A stretch of 64,000 nucleotides of DNA from Pycnopodia helianthoides (GCA_032158295.1 CM063246.1:13603276-13667275), one strand, 5' to 3'; numbered from the stretch's first letter, positions 26,301-38,640 are shown. Translations and numbers: made by a program. The notes: a model not told the origin generated them from the sequence alone.

Positions 26301-29300
26301 GTAGTATTTTGGTTTTTATCCTGACATTGATGTGTGATAAGCACTGTATACTGTAGAAAAAAAATAACAAAACTTGGGTCTGGCATAGCCAGGGGGGGGG
26401 GGTGCTGAGTGGGCACGTTCCCCCACAAATTTCCAGTGCCCCCCCCCCCACAAAAAAAATCGCGATAGTGCTCACAAAAAAAAAGAAAAAGAAAAGAAGA
26501 AAATGCGTGTTTGTATTTTGTATAATCTAGTGTAGTGAACGATCACGGTCGGGATCACAAATTGCCAAGAATATCAAAGGATGGTGGACCCCTGCAGCGT
26601 CCCCCTCCCAAAATAAAAGCATAACCACTGACAAACCCATTTCCCCTGGGCCACCCCACTCGAAAGCAATGCGCCCCCACCCCCCCCCATGTGCCCCCCC
26701 CCCCACCACTGAAAAAGTCCTGGCTACGCCGCTGCTTGGGTGGGATTGAAACCTGCATTCTATAGAGCAGGTGTCTTTACCACTACATCATTGATTGCCC
26801 TCTCTGTGACGAGAGGCCCGCTCAAATCCTGTAATTAGCTGAAGCAGATGGTGCGGCTACACTCGTTTGTTTAATATTTAATTTTGCATCTACACAAATT
26901 ATTATCTGACACAGGTTGGTCAGTAACATATCGGTCTCTCATGATAATCGTTTTTTTTTTTGTACTTGTAGTTATTGAAGACACACATTGATTAATTTCA
27001 ATCTCAATGCTCACTCATTATATTGTTGAGAAACAGATAAATATTTCCATTTGAAATAATGTAGAGAGTAAAGTAAATAGAAATTGGAGACCAAATCACC
27101 CTTGCCTGTTGTGACTGGCTCTAGTTAAACCTTAAGCTTTGTCCCAACTTTAAACAGTGAGATTTTAGTACTTATTGTGAAATTCAGTCCTGGTGGGTGT
27201 GACAGCACAGGATAAATTTAACAACACTTTACCTAGGCTGCCAATCTTTGTGCTTACTACATAGCATAAAATGTGTAGAAGCATAAGTGGACTACACAAA
27301 CACTGATGACTATTTGATAGTGCTTGTGCTTGTTCACAATATACATGTATTTTAATTTTTTGCATCACTCAATCAGCATACAAGAACCACTGGCAAGTGA
27401 GCATGTCGCTTGCTTTGCTTATGATAAGCTGAGAATATGAAACCAAAGTTTTTCTAAGGATTGCATTCAACCTCGTTCCCAGGGGTGATTGATCTCGCCG
27501 CGCATTTTGCCCATAATGACTTGCTCAATCATAACCCCTGGAATTGGTTCATTAAAATGCACTCGAATCCAGCACATTTTAATTAGGCCCTTGGCCGATC
27601 CAATCTGCGCACCCGCTCAAGTATGGTAACCCACAAAAGAGGCCTGAAGTCAAAGAGCAACTGGTCCGCTCTCATTCTTCTTTGATCTTGTGACATGTCT
27701 AACTCAATGCAGTTTAGGGTGACAGTGTAAAAACATGATTCATTTGAAATGGAATCGCGTCAAATACTTGCATTCCCACACGCGTGTACTAAGCGTCCTA
27801 CAAGCGCCATACAAGCGCTCAGAACTTTTAAACAAGCGTGCCAATCAGCTTTGTTCAGTACATTCCTACCAGGGGTTAGTGACGAGAGGTATCAACATGG
27901 CGCGCTGCTCATGGTAGGGAGGCTGGATTGCGTTGTAAGCAGAACTAGTCTGTTTATAGGCCTTGGGACATTGCTCACAGGGTACAATTAAAGGGTAGAG
28001 ACAAGGACTTGGAAGTGACTCTTGAATACAACATGTATCTCACTTGTGCAGAAGAATGGTAAATACATTGTCAAGAGTGGAACCGACTTCAGGACTCTAT
28101 CAAGGCTGGAAGTGACCTTCACTGACTTCGGCAGGACCAGTGTCAGAGTGGAGAAGATCGATGTTACGTCAGAGATCGAAGAAGACACCGAAGTGGCAGA
28201 GATTGTCAGTGAATATCAGAGTAAGTCTTCTGTCTGGGGCGGGTTGTGGTCATTGATGGATCAATGGGATTGTGGAGGGGGCAGAATTAGTCCAGTGCTT
28301 ATAGATGTATGTATTATGTTACATTAGGATCGTGCCCATTGGTCGACTAGCCATACTCCTTGTTACTAATTGCCTTGGTGCCCCTTTAAAATGTTCCAGT
28401 CCAAATTGAAAAAGGTGCCATTTACTACGGAAAACTGCCTTGCCCTTACAACAACCAAACAGCTAAATCAAGTGTCAGAGTGTAAATAGTAAATCATTTT
28501 ATATCCTGGGCGGTCTAAAATGCACTTTTAACAGAACTTTCAGTGGTGGGTTTGGGTTTAATTTGAAATAAAACTAAACTGCCAGCTATGGTTATTTCAT
28601 CATGTTCATACTGTACTTGTATATCCTAAAACACAGAGATTATCAGCAAGGAACTAGAGGACAAACTAGGGACCTTGAAGTGGACTTGGATGCAAGGTTT
28701 GCCTTGATCAGAACTCAGGAAACAAACATTGGTAAATACAAATTTCTGTCCTGTATAGATCTACACCTTTGAAAGGAGACTTTTGAAAATTGAAAACCAA
28801 GATGAAAGTTTTTAATCTTTTTATTTGGCATATTCAGTTATTATTTTGTGTTTCCTGAATAGCACTTAATATACAGTGCTTATCACACGTTAGGGTAAGG
28901 GCTAAAACTATAGACGATGTGACCTGTGACATCACATGTTTACAAAAGAGCCACAGAGCCTGGACTTCCGGTGGGCACGTTTGTACACAGCTCAATGGAA
29001 GAATACAACAAATCTTATGTTTTATGGAGATCGCACTGTCTGATTTTCCTCAACTTTTGATATGAAGAAAGGGGGGACAACTCAAAAGCTGTACAGCTGT
29101 TGCTTTTGTAAATTTTGAATTTATGTGAAAATTATGACACAAAATATAAATTTTTCCCATTGAGCCTGTGTAGCATCTTGCCGTCAGGAATAGCATTATA
29201 ATGTACAAGGTCACCACTCTGTAAACAAATGTAACATGGTCTATAGTGATGGTCTTTATCCTCTATAATGCAAATACTACATCATTACAATTATTCAGTA

Positions 29301-32300
29301 GTTGTTTTCTCAAAGACAAGAGCATCTTGAGCAGAGCAAATATCTTATAGTTTGAGATACTTGTACTAGCTTCACACCAATTAAGCTTTCAGATATGCAA
29401 AATGTACCACCATCTTTATGCGAGGCGATTTGGCAGGTTCTGATACATATTTGTAAACATGATGGAAAACACCCAAGTGAAGCAAATTGCACTCGTTTTG
29501 CCAAAGATTTTATGCTCCTTTCCTATTTTTCTTTGGGGTTCCAACTTTCGAAAATGCCCAAGACTTGCACAATCTATAAATATTTGTTTGTTTTTTGCAG
29601 GTAATTTTGTGACTGACATTATGCTAGCCACCAGCAATGCAGACATAGCATTACTGAACTCGGGAACATTTCGATCGGATACCATCCACCAGGCCGGGGA
29701 CTTCAAGAAGAGAGATTTACTGTGTCTGCTTCCAATGATAGACGTTTTAGTCGTCCTACAAATAACAGGTATCAATCAGTGCCGCCGTTAGCCTTAGGCT
29801 GGATCCCAATTGGCGGCTGTGGCTACGGCTACAGGTGTTTTCTAAGGACGCCTTATACATCAACATTTGATAACGCGGCGTTCCAGCTGTAACCGTAGCC
29901 GTAGTCGAAGCTGTCAATTTGGACACAGCCTTATTTAAGTTTTTGGAGTCTTATTCCGTGTTACAAAGATTTTATACATTCGTTATCCTGTTGGTGTGTG
30001 GGGCGTTATTCCAAACAGTGAAGGGTCTGCTTGTGTAAATAATACATGTATGTGCGTGTGTGGTACAATAAATTATCAGCTGACTTATTGAGGTAACCAG
30101 TAAGCTTAGTAACCTGACGGATTAGGGCAAGGGCAATGTCACTTTCAAAATAATGTGGGTTTTTTTGTGAATATTGACAACAAGTTCCCTACAATTTCGA
30201 TTTGAATGAAATGTTTGTTAATTATCAGATTATTGATAGTTTTCACTAATGCATGCAGGGTAGTAGCTATTAGTAAAAGGGTTTGTTATATGGCAGCCTC
30301 GCTTTCAAATCATGATGAGTTCGTCTTGCATTTTGAAATTACCTGAAATATTGTTATTAGCAGTTTTCTCTCTGGCTAGTTCACTAGTGTTGAAAAGCAT
30401 ACAAGCATCCCTACTGTAAATTTTGATGAAACGCGGGACCAGCAAAAAAAGCTGGCAGACTATTGAAACGACGAGGTATAACTGTTCCCACTGGCAAGTC
30501 ACTGAAGGGCAAACCCTGAATAGGAAGCAAAGACTATTTGAAACTACCTTCAAAGACAAAAACATCTCAACCAAATGGCTTACTCTGTAGACCGCCCTGG
30601 AATCACCCTGAAGCGATAGTTTTACTTTTCAATGAGTGACTGGCCTGATACTTAACGGAGACAACAGCTAGGCAAATTGCCTCCGTTCCCCTCGGGCCCG
30701 ATTTCATAGAGCTGCTTAAGCAGAAATATTGCTGAACAAGTGTCTGCTAAGCAGAAATGAGCAGGATACCAGTCATAAATTGTACATGTGACATGGTAGC
30801 TTGGCTGGTAACCTTATTCTGGTAAGCATAATTTTGTCGTGCTTAGCTACTTTTTGTGCTTTAAGCAGCTCTATGAAATTGGGCCCTGGTTATTGCCTTG
30901 GTGCCCCTTGAATGTTCCAATAGAAATTTACAATTTTCTCATGGAGGTGCCCCTTACCAGGGAGAAAAAGCCTTGGTGTTCTTGCCCTTTTCTAAAACGA
31001 AGCATCAGGCCTGGAGTGATATTCTGTCAGTGTTTGTTTCTTGACACTCCTCGCATAGATCAACACAAAATAAGGAGAGCGTTTTTTTTATAACCCGAAC
31101 ATGCTCAGCCACTCATGCTCAAGAAAGCTTGTATTTTTATTCAAAAATGTATTATCATTTTTCCTACACGTACCATACTAGCGATGCCTGTAAACATATC
31201 CATATCAATATAAGATAGGGTCTTTCTCTAATTTGCTTGATTTTATAGTCAAGTTAGCATGTATGTCATGTGACCTGCCCTTAAACAATTGTAATTCAGT
31301 TTCTCTGGCATGATGTTTCTCCCACTTGAATCTGATTTCTGATTTCTGTTTTTTGGTGTTTTTTTTTGGGGGGGGGATGTTACCCTCAGAAAATTAACTG
31401 AGATTATTAATTAGCCTGATTAAAATGGTTTTGTTGATCTACAGGTGTGCAGTTGTGGCAGGCTTTGGAGAACGGAGTGTCCCAGCATCCAAAGAAAGAG
31501 GGCCGCTTCCCTCAAGTCAGCGGGATGAAGTTTGGGTTTGATCCCGATGCAGAACCTGGTTGTAGAATTGATCCTTACTCAATCAGCATTGGGGATCAAC
31601 CGATTTCACCAAGTAAGGTAGGATCAAAGATGACTCTGGGCCGACAAGATTTTTTACAAGCTGTTGAAATAAATAAGGAAGCCTTAACGAGTATTTCCTC
31701 AATTTAAACAAACATTCTTTCAAATGTATGGAACTGAAGCTGTATTTGCTTACAGACAACAGGGGCATGTGTATTTACATGCCTTCTTTTATTCAGGGAT
31801 AAAGACACGATATTCTATTAACTAAATTGTGAACATTGTAAGTTTTTAGGATACTGGTGATTTTTATAACCCTCAGAGCAGCCGAGGGGTGCGGGCGGAA
31901 GGACCAGCTTCGAACTTTCTTAATAACTACAAAATTACTGTTTTTACAATTCTTGAATTAATGTTAAAATTATGACACAAACTGTAAACAATTTTCATAT
32001 GACCAGTGCAGTATCTTGCCTGCCATAAAGGCCCTGGAATGTGCACGGTCACTCTTTTTGTAAACAAAGGCTACGTGGTCCATATGCAACTTTCACAACC
32101 TCGTCTCCCCGTCACAGGTTTACAGACTGTGCACAAAGGACTACATTGCCCAGGGTAAAGATGGTTATGACATCCTTAGGGTGTGTAGACAACTCTCATC
32201 GGCGGAGGAAGGGCCCGTCCTGTCCACTGTTGTCCAGAATCATTTCCTCTCCATCAACATAGTGAAGGGACTCAAGCCGTGCCACTCAGGACATAGACAG

Positions 32301-35300
32301 AGTCTTATAAGCCTCAGCAGGTATGTATGAGCAGTAGAATTGATCAGTCTTATCAATCAAGTAGGTGCCAGCACCTGTAGTCTACTGTCTCTCCTGCAGC
32401 AGGCAGGGGGAATGAAGTAGAGGAACACTGCAGTGCACTGTCAATTTGCAGTTCATTGGGGATGAAGTCGCTCCAGCGGGTCTGTGGCTGTCCAGGTGGG
32501 CAGCACCACAGGATACAATCAAGGCCAAATTTCATTAAACCGCTTAGCACAAAAATTAATCGCAGAAATATCTTGCTTAGGAGAAATATGTTGCTTAGCA
32601 GAAATAAGTCGCCAGACAAAAGACCATTTCATTCACATTATTGCTGTCGGTGCCCTGCTATCATTTTTGCTCTGTGCAATTTTCTGCTTGACCTACATTT
32701 ATCACTGGTTTCTCTATGAGCCAGATTTCCACATCAAAGACGTAACATGATCTCATCTAGACTTGTTTCTGTGTCTTCATGTACATGTACCTTTCCGATC
32801 ATGTCATATTGTGTCTCTCTGGCAGGCGCCATAGTCTACTACGGCAGGCAAACTTGGACCTAGCAGAGAGAGCACAGTGCACTGTGGATCCCACAGTGGA
32901 GGGACGCATCTTCCATCTCTCAGATGAACAGCGCCACCTCGTAAAAGAGCGTCAGTCCCAGTTCCTACAAGCGTACAAGGAAGAAGTGGAAATGCAACTC
33001 ACCAACAACAATAACTCTCAAATATGTCAAACTGGTATGTCAGAAATCTGTCACAATACACAAATTTGTTTGTATATTTATGTCTCAAAGCACTCTTCAT
33101 TTTATATCAGGTGTATAGAGCTATTTTCAATGGTGAGACCCAATTATATTGTACCCATAAAGGTATACAAGGTCTTTGCTGTACAATCTGCAGCCAGCCA
33201 TGCCAGAAACACATTAAAACTGGTAACTAAAACGGGGATTTGTTTTTGTTTCCACATGTCAATCTGTGACTGCTACAAAGGATATTACTGTATAAATCTT
33301 GTGTGATTCATGTCATATTAACTTGCCCTTAATTTGTTTCTTCATTTTTTATTCCAGCCAAAGAGTCCTACCCCCAAACCTTGTCAACTCAGATCCCAGA
33401 GGTAGTAGTTTCTGACGCCACGTCTTCATCTCCAAGTCCAGATGATGATGACGAGATAGCGTCACCTTCCTCCTCCTTTGTTTCTATATATGATGAGGAC
33501 GACATGAAATGTTTGTGGAAAGCTGTACAGAAAGATGATTTAGCACAGGTAGTTACGCTATTCCTAATGTTTCTGGAGGGATGGTCTGGATTGAAGGGAT
33601 TCAATAGATCTGATCCATTAAGCTCCATCCATAATCCTAACCATCCCTCATCCTTCAAACCAACTGCATGTTTTATTTGGTTCTGTGGGATAAGGAATGC
33701 CTCAGTATAAAACTGATTATGCATTGCATGTGATCAGGCATACAATCATAATCGGAGTCCATGACAGTTTGGATGTTGCGTTATCACATGGTGTTGAATT
33801 TTGTTAGAATTATTTTAAAATGCTGGTAAAGCACTTAAAGTTTTTGTCAACATAATGCTTATTTATAGGCAAAATTATCAAGAAAGATACAAATAAAAAA
33901 TTAACTTGTGAAAGTTTCAGTTGAATGCAGTGTCTACTTGTTGAGAAAACAGGATAAACCTGTTGAGGTATTTTCACAAGAACGCAGAAACCATCAATGT
34001 AAGGTGACAGCTAGTACCAATTGCATTTCCGGCTGCAGCATTTGTGAACGGAAATCAACCCTTAGAAATCTGAGAGCATGAATCGTTTCTCAGATGATAA
34101 TGTTTTTATTGAATTCTAATCATCGGGGGCATTGCAGAAGAAAAAATTTCACAGGATGATTACTACCAGGGCCCAATTTCATAGAGCTGCTTAAGCAGAA
34201 AATATTGATTAACAATTGTCTGCTAAGCAGAAATGAGCAGGATACCAGTCACAAGTTGTACATGTGACATGGTAGTTTGGCTGGTAATCTTATTCTGGTA
34301 AGCATAATTTTGTAATGCTTACCTACTTTTTGTGCTTAAGCAGCTCTATGAAATTGGGCCCTGATGCAAAGCTTGAATAGCGATTATTCTGAATCCTCTT
34401 TGAAAACGACCGCTTTTGGGCAAACTCTCTGTGTGAATCCCTCGTAATGAAACGCCATACTCGATTATTCGATTGATAAGTGTGCTTTTCTGCTGTACGT
34501 GCAAAGTTTTGGTTGTTTCCCTGTGACAGGAACATAATTTTTTTAGAGGACCTTGAGACTTTGCAAAACATATGTAAAAGGAAGGTGTTTTGGGGGACAT
34601 AACTCATCAAAGAAAGACAGATTCATATTGTGTGAAGTGGATGAGGCTTACAGTGGAATTACGTCATACTTGAGTGGCTACAGGATTGTACTACCTACTA
34701 CCTTAATTTTCTTCAATGTTTGTCCAACACATGCATCTGATGAAGTAGTTGTTGCTACGAAAGCCCATGCAGTTTTTTTAAATGTAATTAATTAGTCTTT
34801 AAGTGCTACCACTACCTTCCTTGTTTTGTCCAACACATGCTAATTGTACACTAGATCAGGGACTACTGAGTCTATCAGTCACCCTGGCAAATGACTCTCT
34901 GGACCCAATCCTCTTTTTTTTAGCTGTTACGGTCCTGAAAAGAACCAGTAATGCTCTGAGAATCTTCATTAGAAAGAAGTCGATCAGAGCATAGTGAAGA
35001 CGGTCAGATGGAAATGTTGAGTTGAAACACAATCAGGACGACCACACAGCCCCCAAAAAGAGTTAATTCAAGAATTTTACTTGGTGTTTTTTTGTCAATA
35101 GGTAAAATGTCTACACATTGACCAGTGTGTCAGTTTGAGTTTCATGTACAGGCAGACATCAGCATTACATGAAGCTGTGCATCATGACGCACTGAGTGTG
35201 GCAGAATACTTATTGCAAGAGGCTAAGATTGATCCTAACATCAGAGATGAGATATCAGAGGTTGGTTATTATTGCACATCTTAAAGGAACATTACAGAAT

Positions 35301-36109
35301 TGGTTTTTGCTAACAAAACAGTTGCTGGCAGTGGAAGCACTTTATGTAATCCACCAAATACACAAACTGACAAACCTGTAGAAGTTTGAGATCGATCGGC
35401 CAGCTGGGTCACAAGAAAATAGTGAAAAAACCGATTACACATTTGCGTGAAATCATATAGATTCAACAAATGAATAAAACACTCACTGAGCGATAAACTC
35501 CAATCGGAAAATTAGTTTATTCATTTCTCATCAAATATGGCATTTCAGGCAGAAATATTTCAAGGGATGTTTTCTACTATCATCATCATTAGACCGTGTA
35601 AGTTTTATGTAAATCTGTGATCAAAAAGTATATTTTACAAGTTTGTTTCTTACCAATTCTGTAATGTTCCTTTAAAAAGACTGGAGTCTAGTGCACTACA
35701 CAGAACATTCTGATTTTTGGAAGGGTACATTCCTTCCTATTTTCTCCAGCTTTCTATTTTCAATTTCCATGAGAAGGGTATTGAGGGGCACTGAGGCACT
35801 AAGGGTAGGACATAAGTTTGATGATTGAAACGGCTGACATTTTGGTTAACATTAATTTCTGACTGTGATGTCTTTTGTCTATATTTACACACTCAGAACA
35901 CGCCCTTAATGCTCGCTGTAATGGACAACAACCACAGGATGACCCAGCTCCTGCTCCAGAATTCAGCAACACTGCACCTTGCTAACCAGGAAGGAATGTG
36001 TGCCAAAGACTTCTTGCCAGAGACCTCCTCAAGTAAGTTGAAGAGCCTTCTCATAGACCAAGATAGCAACAGTGGAAATCAAGCTGCCATCAACGGTGGC
36101 ATGTTGTAG
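20320..36109 (+). CDS. 5'-nucleotidase-family metallophosphoesterase with C-terminal ankyrin repeats (14 exons, about 745-805 aa)
   Basis: A calcineurin-like phosphoesterase plus a 5'-nucleotidase C-terminal domain suggests hydrolysis of nucleotides or related phosphoesters; the substrate cannot be read from sequence. Exons: 20320-20680, 21165-21251, 23025-23164, 23593-23718, 26164-26286, 28052-28220, 28637-28731, 29601-29768, 31445-31617, 32118-32320, 32826-33034, 33358-33548, 35102-35260, 35897-36109. Counting from 20320, motifs are LHFNDVYN (73-80), SGDALNPS (112-119), GNHDFD (145-150), GGHDHD (269-274) and NSGTFRSD (about 387-394). An acidic Ser-rich linker precedes ankyrin repeats (about 690-770: TSALHEAVHHDALSVAEYLL, then NTPLMLAVMDNNHRMTQLLL). 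No signal peptide or membrane anchor is visible, so it is probably cytosolic. Exon 7 is one base short: the frame breaks after KELEDKLGTL and resumes with EVDLDARF. The start is uncertain: Met at 20320 follows a MITE, Met at 20500 sits just before the domain, and an acceptor-like tract ending near 20428 allows an upstream exon. Confidence 0.92.
21357..21868 (+). repeat. 12-bp minisatellite in intron 2 of the nucleotidase gene
   Basis: About 10 units of CTTTGTCTTGTT are followed by about 30 units of CTTCTTTGTCTT variants. Adenine is almost absent from the plus strand in the first 150 bases. Because the period is a multiple of three and stops are rare, several frames on both strands stay open for 170-240 codons with four-residue repeats (KEQD/KEED, FFVL, SCSL). 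These are artefacts of the repeat, not genes: it sits between exon 2 (ends 21251) and exon 3 (starts 23025). Confidence 0.92.
22395..22510 (-). repeat. tRNA-like SINE remnant, minus strand
   Basis: The minus strand reads TCGTGGGTTCAAATCCCACC, a good T-arm and B box, with a weak A-box region near 22490. It lies in intron 2 of the nucleotidase gene. Confidence 0.45.
22520..22880 (+). repeat. Dispersed repeat, second copy of the 16254 family
   Basis: The order of blocks matches 16254-16632 (CACAGGCCAAAGGCCAGTG, then CTTGTGTTTTTGGAGAAC, ATGTTGACTTTTAGTC, then AGCTGCAAGCCCTGCGGTC). It lies in intron 2 of the nucleotidase gene. Confidence 0.65.
23457..23565 (+). repeat. tRNA-like SINE head (not a functional tRNA)
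   Basis: The A-box-like TAGCTCAGTTGGTGGAG and the T-arm GCAGGTTCAAATCCTGC are good, but the acceptor strands do not pair and the anticodon stem is mismatched. The tail TAGTAAATTTTTCTTTGTTC recurs in similar form at 37560. It lies in intron 3 of the nucleotidase gene. Confidence 0.7.
23760..24130 (-). repeat. MITE family 2, reverse orientation
   Basis: This is the same family as 2981-3366 in the opposite orientation. The perfect palindrome GACCTCACGCGTGAGGTC lies at its centre. It begins about 40 bp after the exon 4 donor of the nucleotidase gene. Confidence 0.85.
25582..26010 (+). repeat. MITE family 1, full copy with duplicated right end
   Basis: The copy has both terminal inverted repeats, but the last 35-40 bases (TTCTTACC...TGTAATGTTCCTTTAA) occur twice in tandem, at about 25937-25973 and 25974-26010. 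It sits in intron 4 of the nucleotidase gene, about 150 bp before exon 5. Confidence 0.85.
26384..26735. repeat. Inverted-repeat element with long C/G runs
   Basis: The left end CTGGCATAGCCAGGG pairs with the right end CCTGGCTACGCCGCTG. G and C homopolymers of 9-11 bases lie inside. It lies in intron 5 of the nucleotidase gene. Confidence 0.6.
28908..29252. repeat. Inverted-repeat element with TTTGTAAACA ends
   Basis: The left end CTATAGACGATGTGACC and the right end (complemented) CTATAGACCATGTTACA pair. A relative with shared text (AAAATTATGACACAAA, then TCTTGCCTGCC/TCTTGCCGTC) lies at 31860-32093. Confidence 0.65.
29795..29933. repeat. Short palindromic element, family 4, second copy
   Basis: It has the same GC-rich arms (CCAATTGGCGGCTGTGG and, on the right, GTCAATTTGGACACAG) and begins 26 bp after the exon 8 donor of the nucleotidase gene. 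Confidence 0.8.
30694..30886 (-). repeat. MITE family 3, full copy
   Basis: Both inverted ends are present. It lies in intron 8 of the nucleotidase gene and is followed directly by a copy of the GCCTTGGTGCCCCTT dispersed repeat. Confidence 0.85.
30886..31015 (+). repeat. Dispersed repeat, GCCTTGGTGCCCCTT type
   Basis: GCCTTGGTGCCCCTTGAATG followed by TTCCA.TAGAAATT recurs at about 7575-7715 (reverse), 13845-13935, 28373-28450 and 36205-36290. The usual end is CATCAGGCCTGG. It is noncoding. Confidence 0.6.
31860..32093. repeat. Relative of the 28908 element abutting exon 10
   Basis: It shares AAAATTATGACACAAAC and GGTCACTCTTTTTGTAAACA with the 28908 element. It ends about 25 bp before exon 10 (32118) of the nucleotidase gene, so the branch-point region of that intron probably lies within or next to it. 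Confidence 0.55.
32521..32612 (+). repeat. MITE family 3, partial
   Basis: It is a degraded left part (CCAAATTTCATTAAACCGCTTAGCA...) without a matching right end, in intron 10 of the nucleotidase gene. Confidence 0.55.
34169..34361 (-). repeat. MITE family 3, full copy
   Basis: Both ends are present and the orientation matches the 30694 copy. It lies in intron 12 of the nucleotidase gene. Confidence 0.85.
35281..35675 (+). repeat. MITE family 1, full copy
   Basis: This nearly intact copy with both terminal repeats begins only 20 bases after the exon 13 donor of the nucleotidase gene and fills most of intron 13. Confidence 0.88.
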
Positions 36110-36677
36110 AGATACACAGGCCTGATACTTCTCTATCTTGTAAGGGTAGGGCGGTTTTCTTTTGTATTAAAAGGGAGTTTGTATGAGGTAAGACTGGATT
36201 TCGATTGGAAAATTTCAATGGGCACCAAGGCAATGACCAGGAGCTTGGGGGCAGTTGCCTCCATTGCCTCTATGAAACATCAGGCCTGGACAAGTTCAAA
36301 ATGTACCCCCAAAAAGAGTGTTTAAACGAAATGCCAGTAATCTCACGGCCTGACAAATCTGACGGTCAAGAGTTTTTCCTTCGAAAAAAATACAAAGAAT
36401 ACTCTTTAAGGTTTAGTTTTTGAGTGAGTTTTCATGTCCAAACAGCCTCCCAAAAACCAAAGGGAAAAATATAAAAAAGAAACTACTCTAGGGTCTATAA
36501 AATATCCAATCCAGTGAAAGTTCTGAGATGAAAGGCAGTTGGTCCTCTAGAGATTTTCCTGAAATCCAAGCCTCGTAGTAATTGCTTAGGTTATTAATTT
36601 CTGTGGTATTTTTGACATACACAACCCTGGTATAAATTGCTGATTGGCAGTCTGAAAGCTGAGTGCAAATGAAACCA

Positions 36678-36866
36678 GGGCCCAATTTCATGAACTGCTT
36701 TGAAGCACAAAAACTAGCTAAGCACAACCAAAATTATGCTTAGCAGAATAAGGTTACCAGCCAAACTACCATGTCACATGTACAATTTCTGACTGGTAGC
36801 CTGCTCATTTCTGCTTAGCAGACAATTGTCAAGCAATATTTTCTGCGTAAGCAGCTCTATGCATGG
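36678..36866 (+). repeat. MITE family 3, eroded right end
   Basis: The left end is intact. The right end reads AAGCAGCTCTATGCATGGCCCC and is disturbed by an adjoining inverted repeat. It lies downstream of the nucleotidase stop. Confidence 0.8.
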
Positions 36867-37529
36867 CCCCATTTCATAAGCCATGTTTGAGATATGGCGG
36901 ACTCGATTCTATGACAGTATTAGGTTTGGGTAAATTCGTCTGTATACACCCAAACCAAACAGTGCACTCCTATAGTGTCCGCCATATCTCAAAAAGGCTA
37001 ATGGCGCTGCCTGCCGCGGAATTCTGCGCTTGCAGCTCATAGAATTACATGCTTTGTAGGGCGCTGAAACCGCTGAAGTCTGCAGTAAGCAGCACCATGA
37101 CAGTGGGCCCTGGTGTCCAGAACAAGGGTTTGTGTGAAAATGGGTACTTTAATAATTTGTAAATCAATTTAATGTTTAGGCAGTTTCTTTAAAGAGGTCA
37201 ACTTAAACGGGATGATATCTGTGTTATGCAATCTGACCTGAAAGGTATGATACTTGACTGATAATGGTTGTACAATGATAACAGTTTGTTATCTGAAAAA
37301 CTCACTGTAAACAAACTTGATACCAGAACCAACTTTGTCCTGCAGAACATCACCTTCTGAAAATACTGCCAAGTGTGAGTGGACTATCACCCAAAACTCA
37401 CATCTTACTTTGGTTGCCAAATCAAAATAAGCATATGTAGGACCTTTTCCAAACTGCTGACAAAACAAACCATTTTCCGGTGGTTTCTTTAAAATGTTAA
37501 CACTAATGATTAGGCACCCCTGAACAAAG

Positions 37530-37592
37530 ATATTGACATTGGCAGGTTCAATTCCAGCTCTAGTCAATTTGTCTTTGTCCAACCCCAAATTA
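37530..37592 (+). repeat. SINE fragment with B-box-like sequence
   Basis: GGCAGGTTCAATTCCAGC is followed by TCTAGTCAATTTGTCTTTGT, parallel to the tail of the element at 23457. The 5' head is too decayed to place. Confidence 0.5.
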
Positions 37593-38640
37593 TCACCTTT
37601 GATTTTGAAATTTTAACAGGTTGGTTGTATGTTTTTTCTTTAAAACTAGAGGATAGGGAAGTAAGGTACCTTTTCGAGAACCAATTGTGTATCATACCTT
37701 AATTTTAGTCTGATGCTGTGATTTACAGCAGGATAAAGTGTGTGCTGCAGTAAGTGGCAGCCAAGGAACTTGACTCATCAATTGACATTGTTTGAACCAC
37801 TAAGCCCTTCAACAGCTATACGTTGACCTGTGTTGATTTCAATATTTGTCATTTTGAAGTAATTTTTTGCAATGCTTTTTTAAAATATTAGAACGAAAGC
37901 GTATCTGCAGCATATGTATTTAACAGAAGTGCCTTATTGAGGTGAGTGCCTTAAAAACTTGCTATTTGAATTTAAATTTAATGAAGTAACTCATTCAGTG
38001 CCTTTAACTCATGTGCACCATGTTGGCAAGGTTGTTTGTTCTTCTTTGTTCGAAACTTGTTGAATGCAAATTCCACCGTTGCCTTTTTCTGGGTTTGTTA
38101 TGCACATTATAGTACTATGCCGTTATCATACAGCACAAGTTTTCATTCACTGACAAAAGTTAAATCCATGGTTTTCATGTATTTTTATTAGGCTTTGGTA
38201 CAAGTACAACTACAGATGATTTACACAATGTACTGAGGCTAATTTATATAATATTTTATGAAACTCTTTATTTTATATTTTTATATTATCTTTCAGTGTT
38301 GTATATTTGCAGGGTACATTTTGTTGTCTTTTAATCTTCGTAACTTGCACTGGTTCTGGAAATATCATAACCATTCATTATTTTATAGGCAAGGCGTTAT
38401 AAAGACCAACATTATTAACTATGTTTTTTTTCAGCACTATTGTATTCAAAGTGTATTTTTTTGTACACCTTGTAGTTGTGCTAAAAGTCAAATATAATAT
38501 GTAAATATGTTGAAATTCATTTATAGAGTATTATTGTTAATTTTCATCTTTCACAATGGTGCCTTTAAAAGCAAAATTGTATTGGCGTTATTATTTTCTG
38601 AATTGACTGTATACAACCAATAGTTACCGATCCTGTACTA

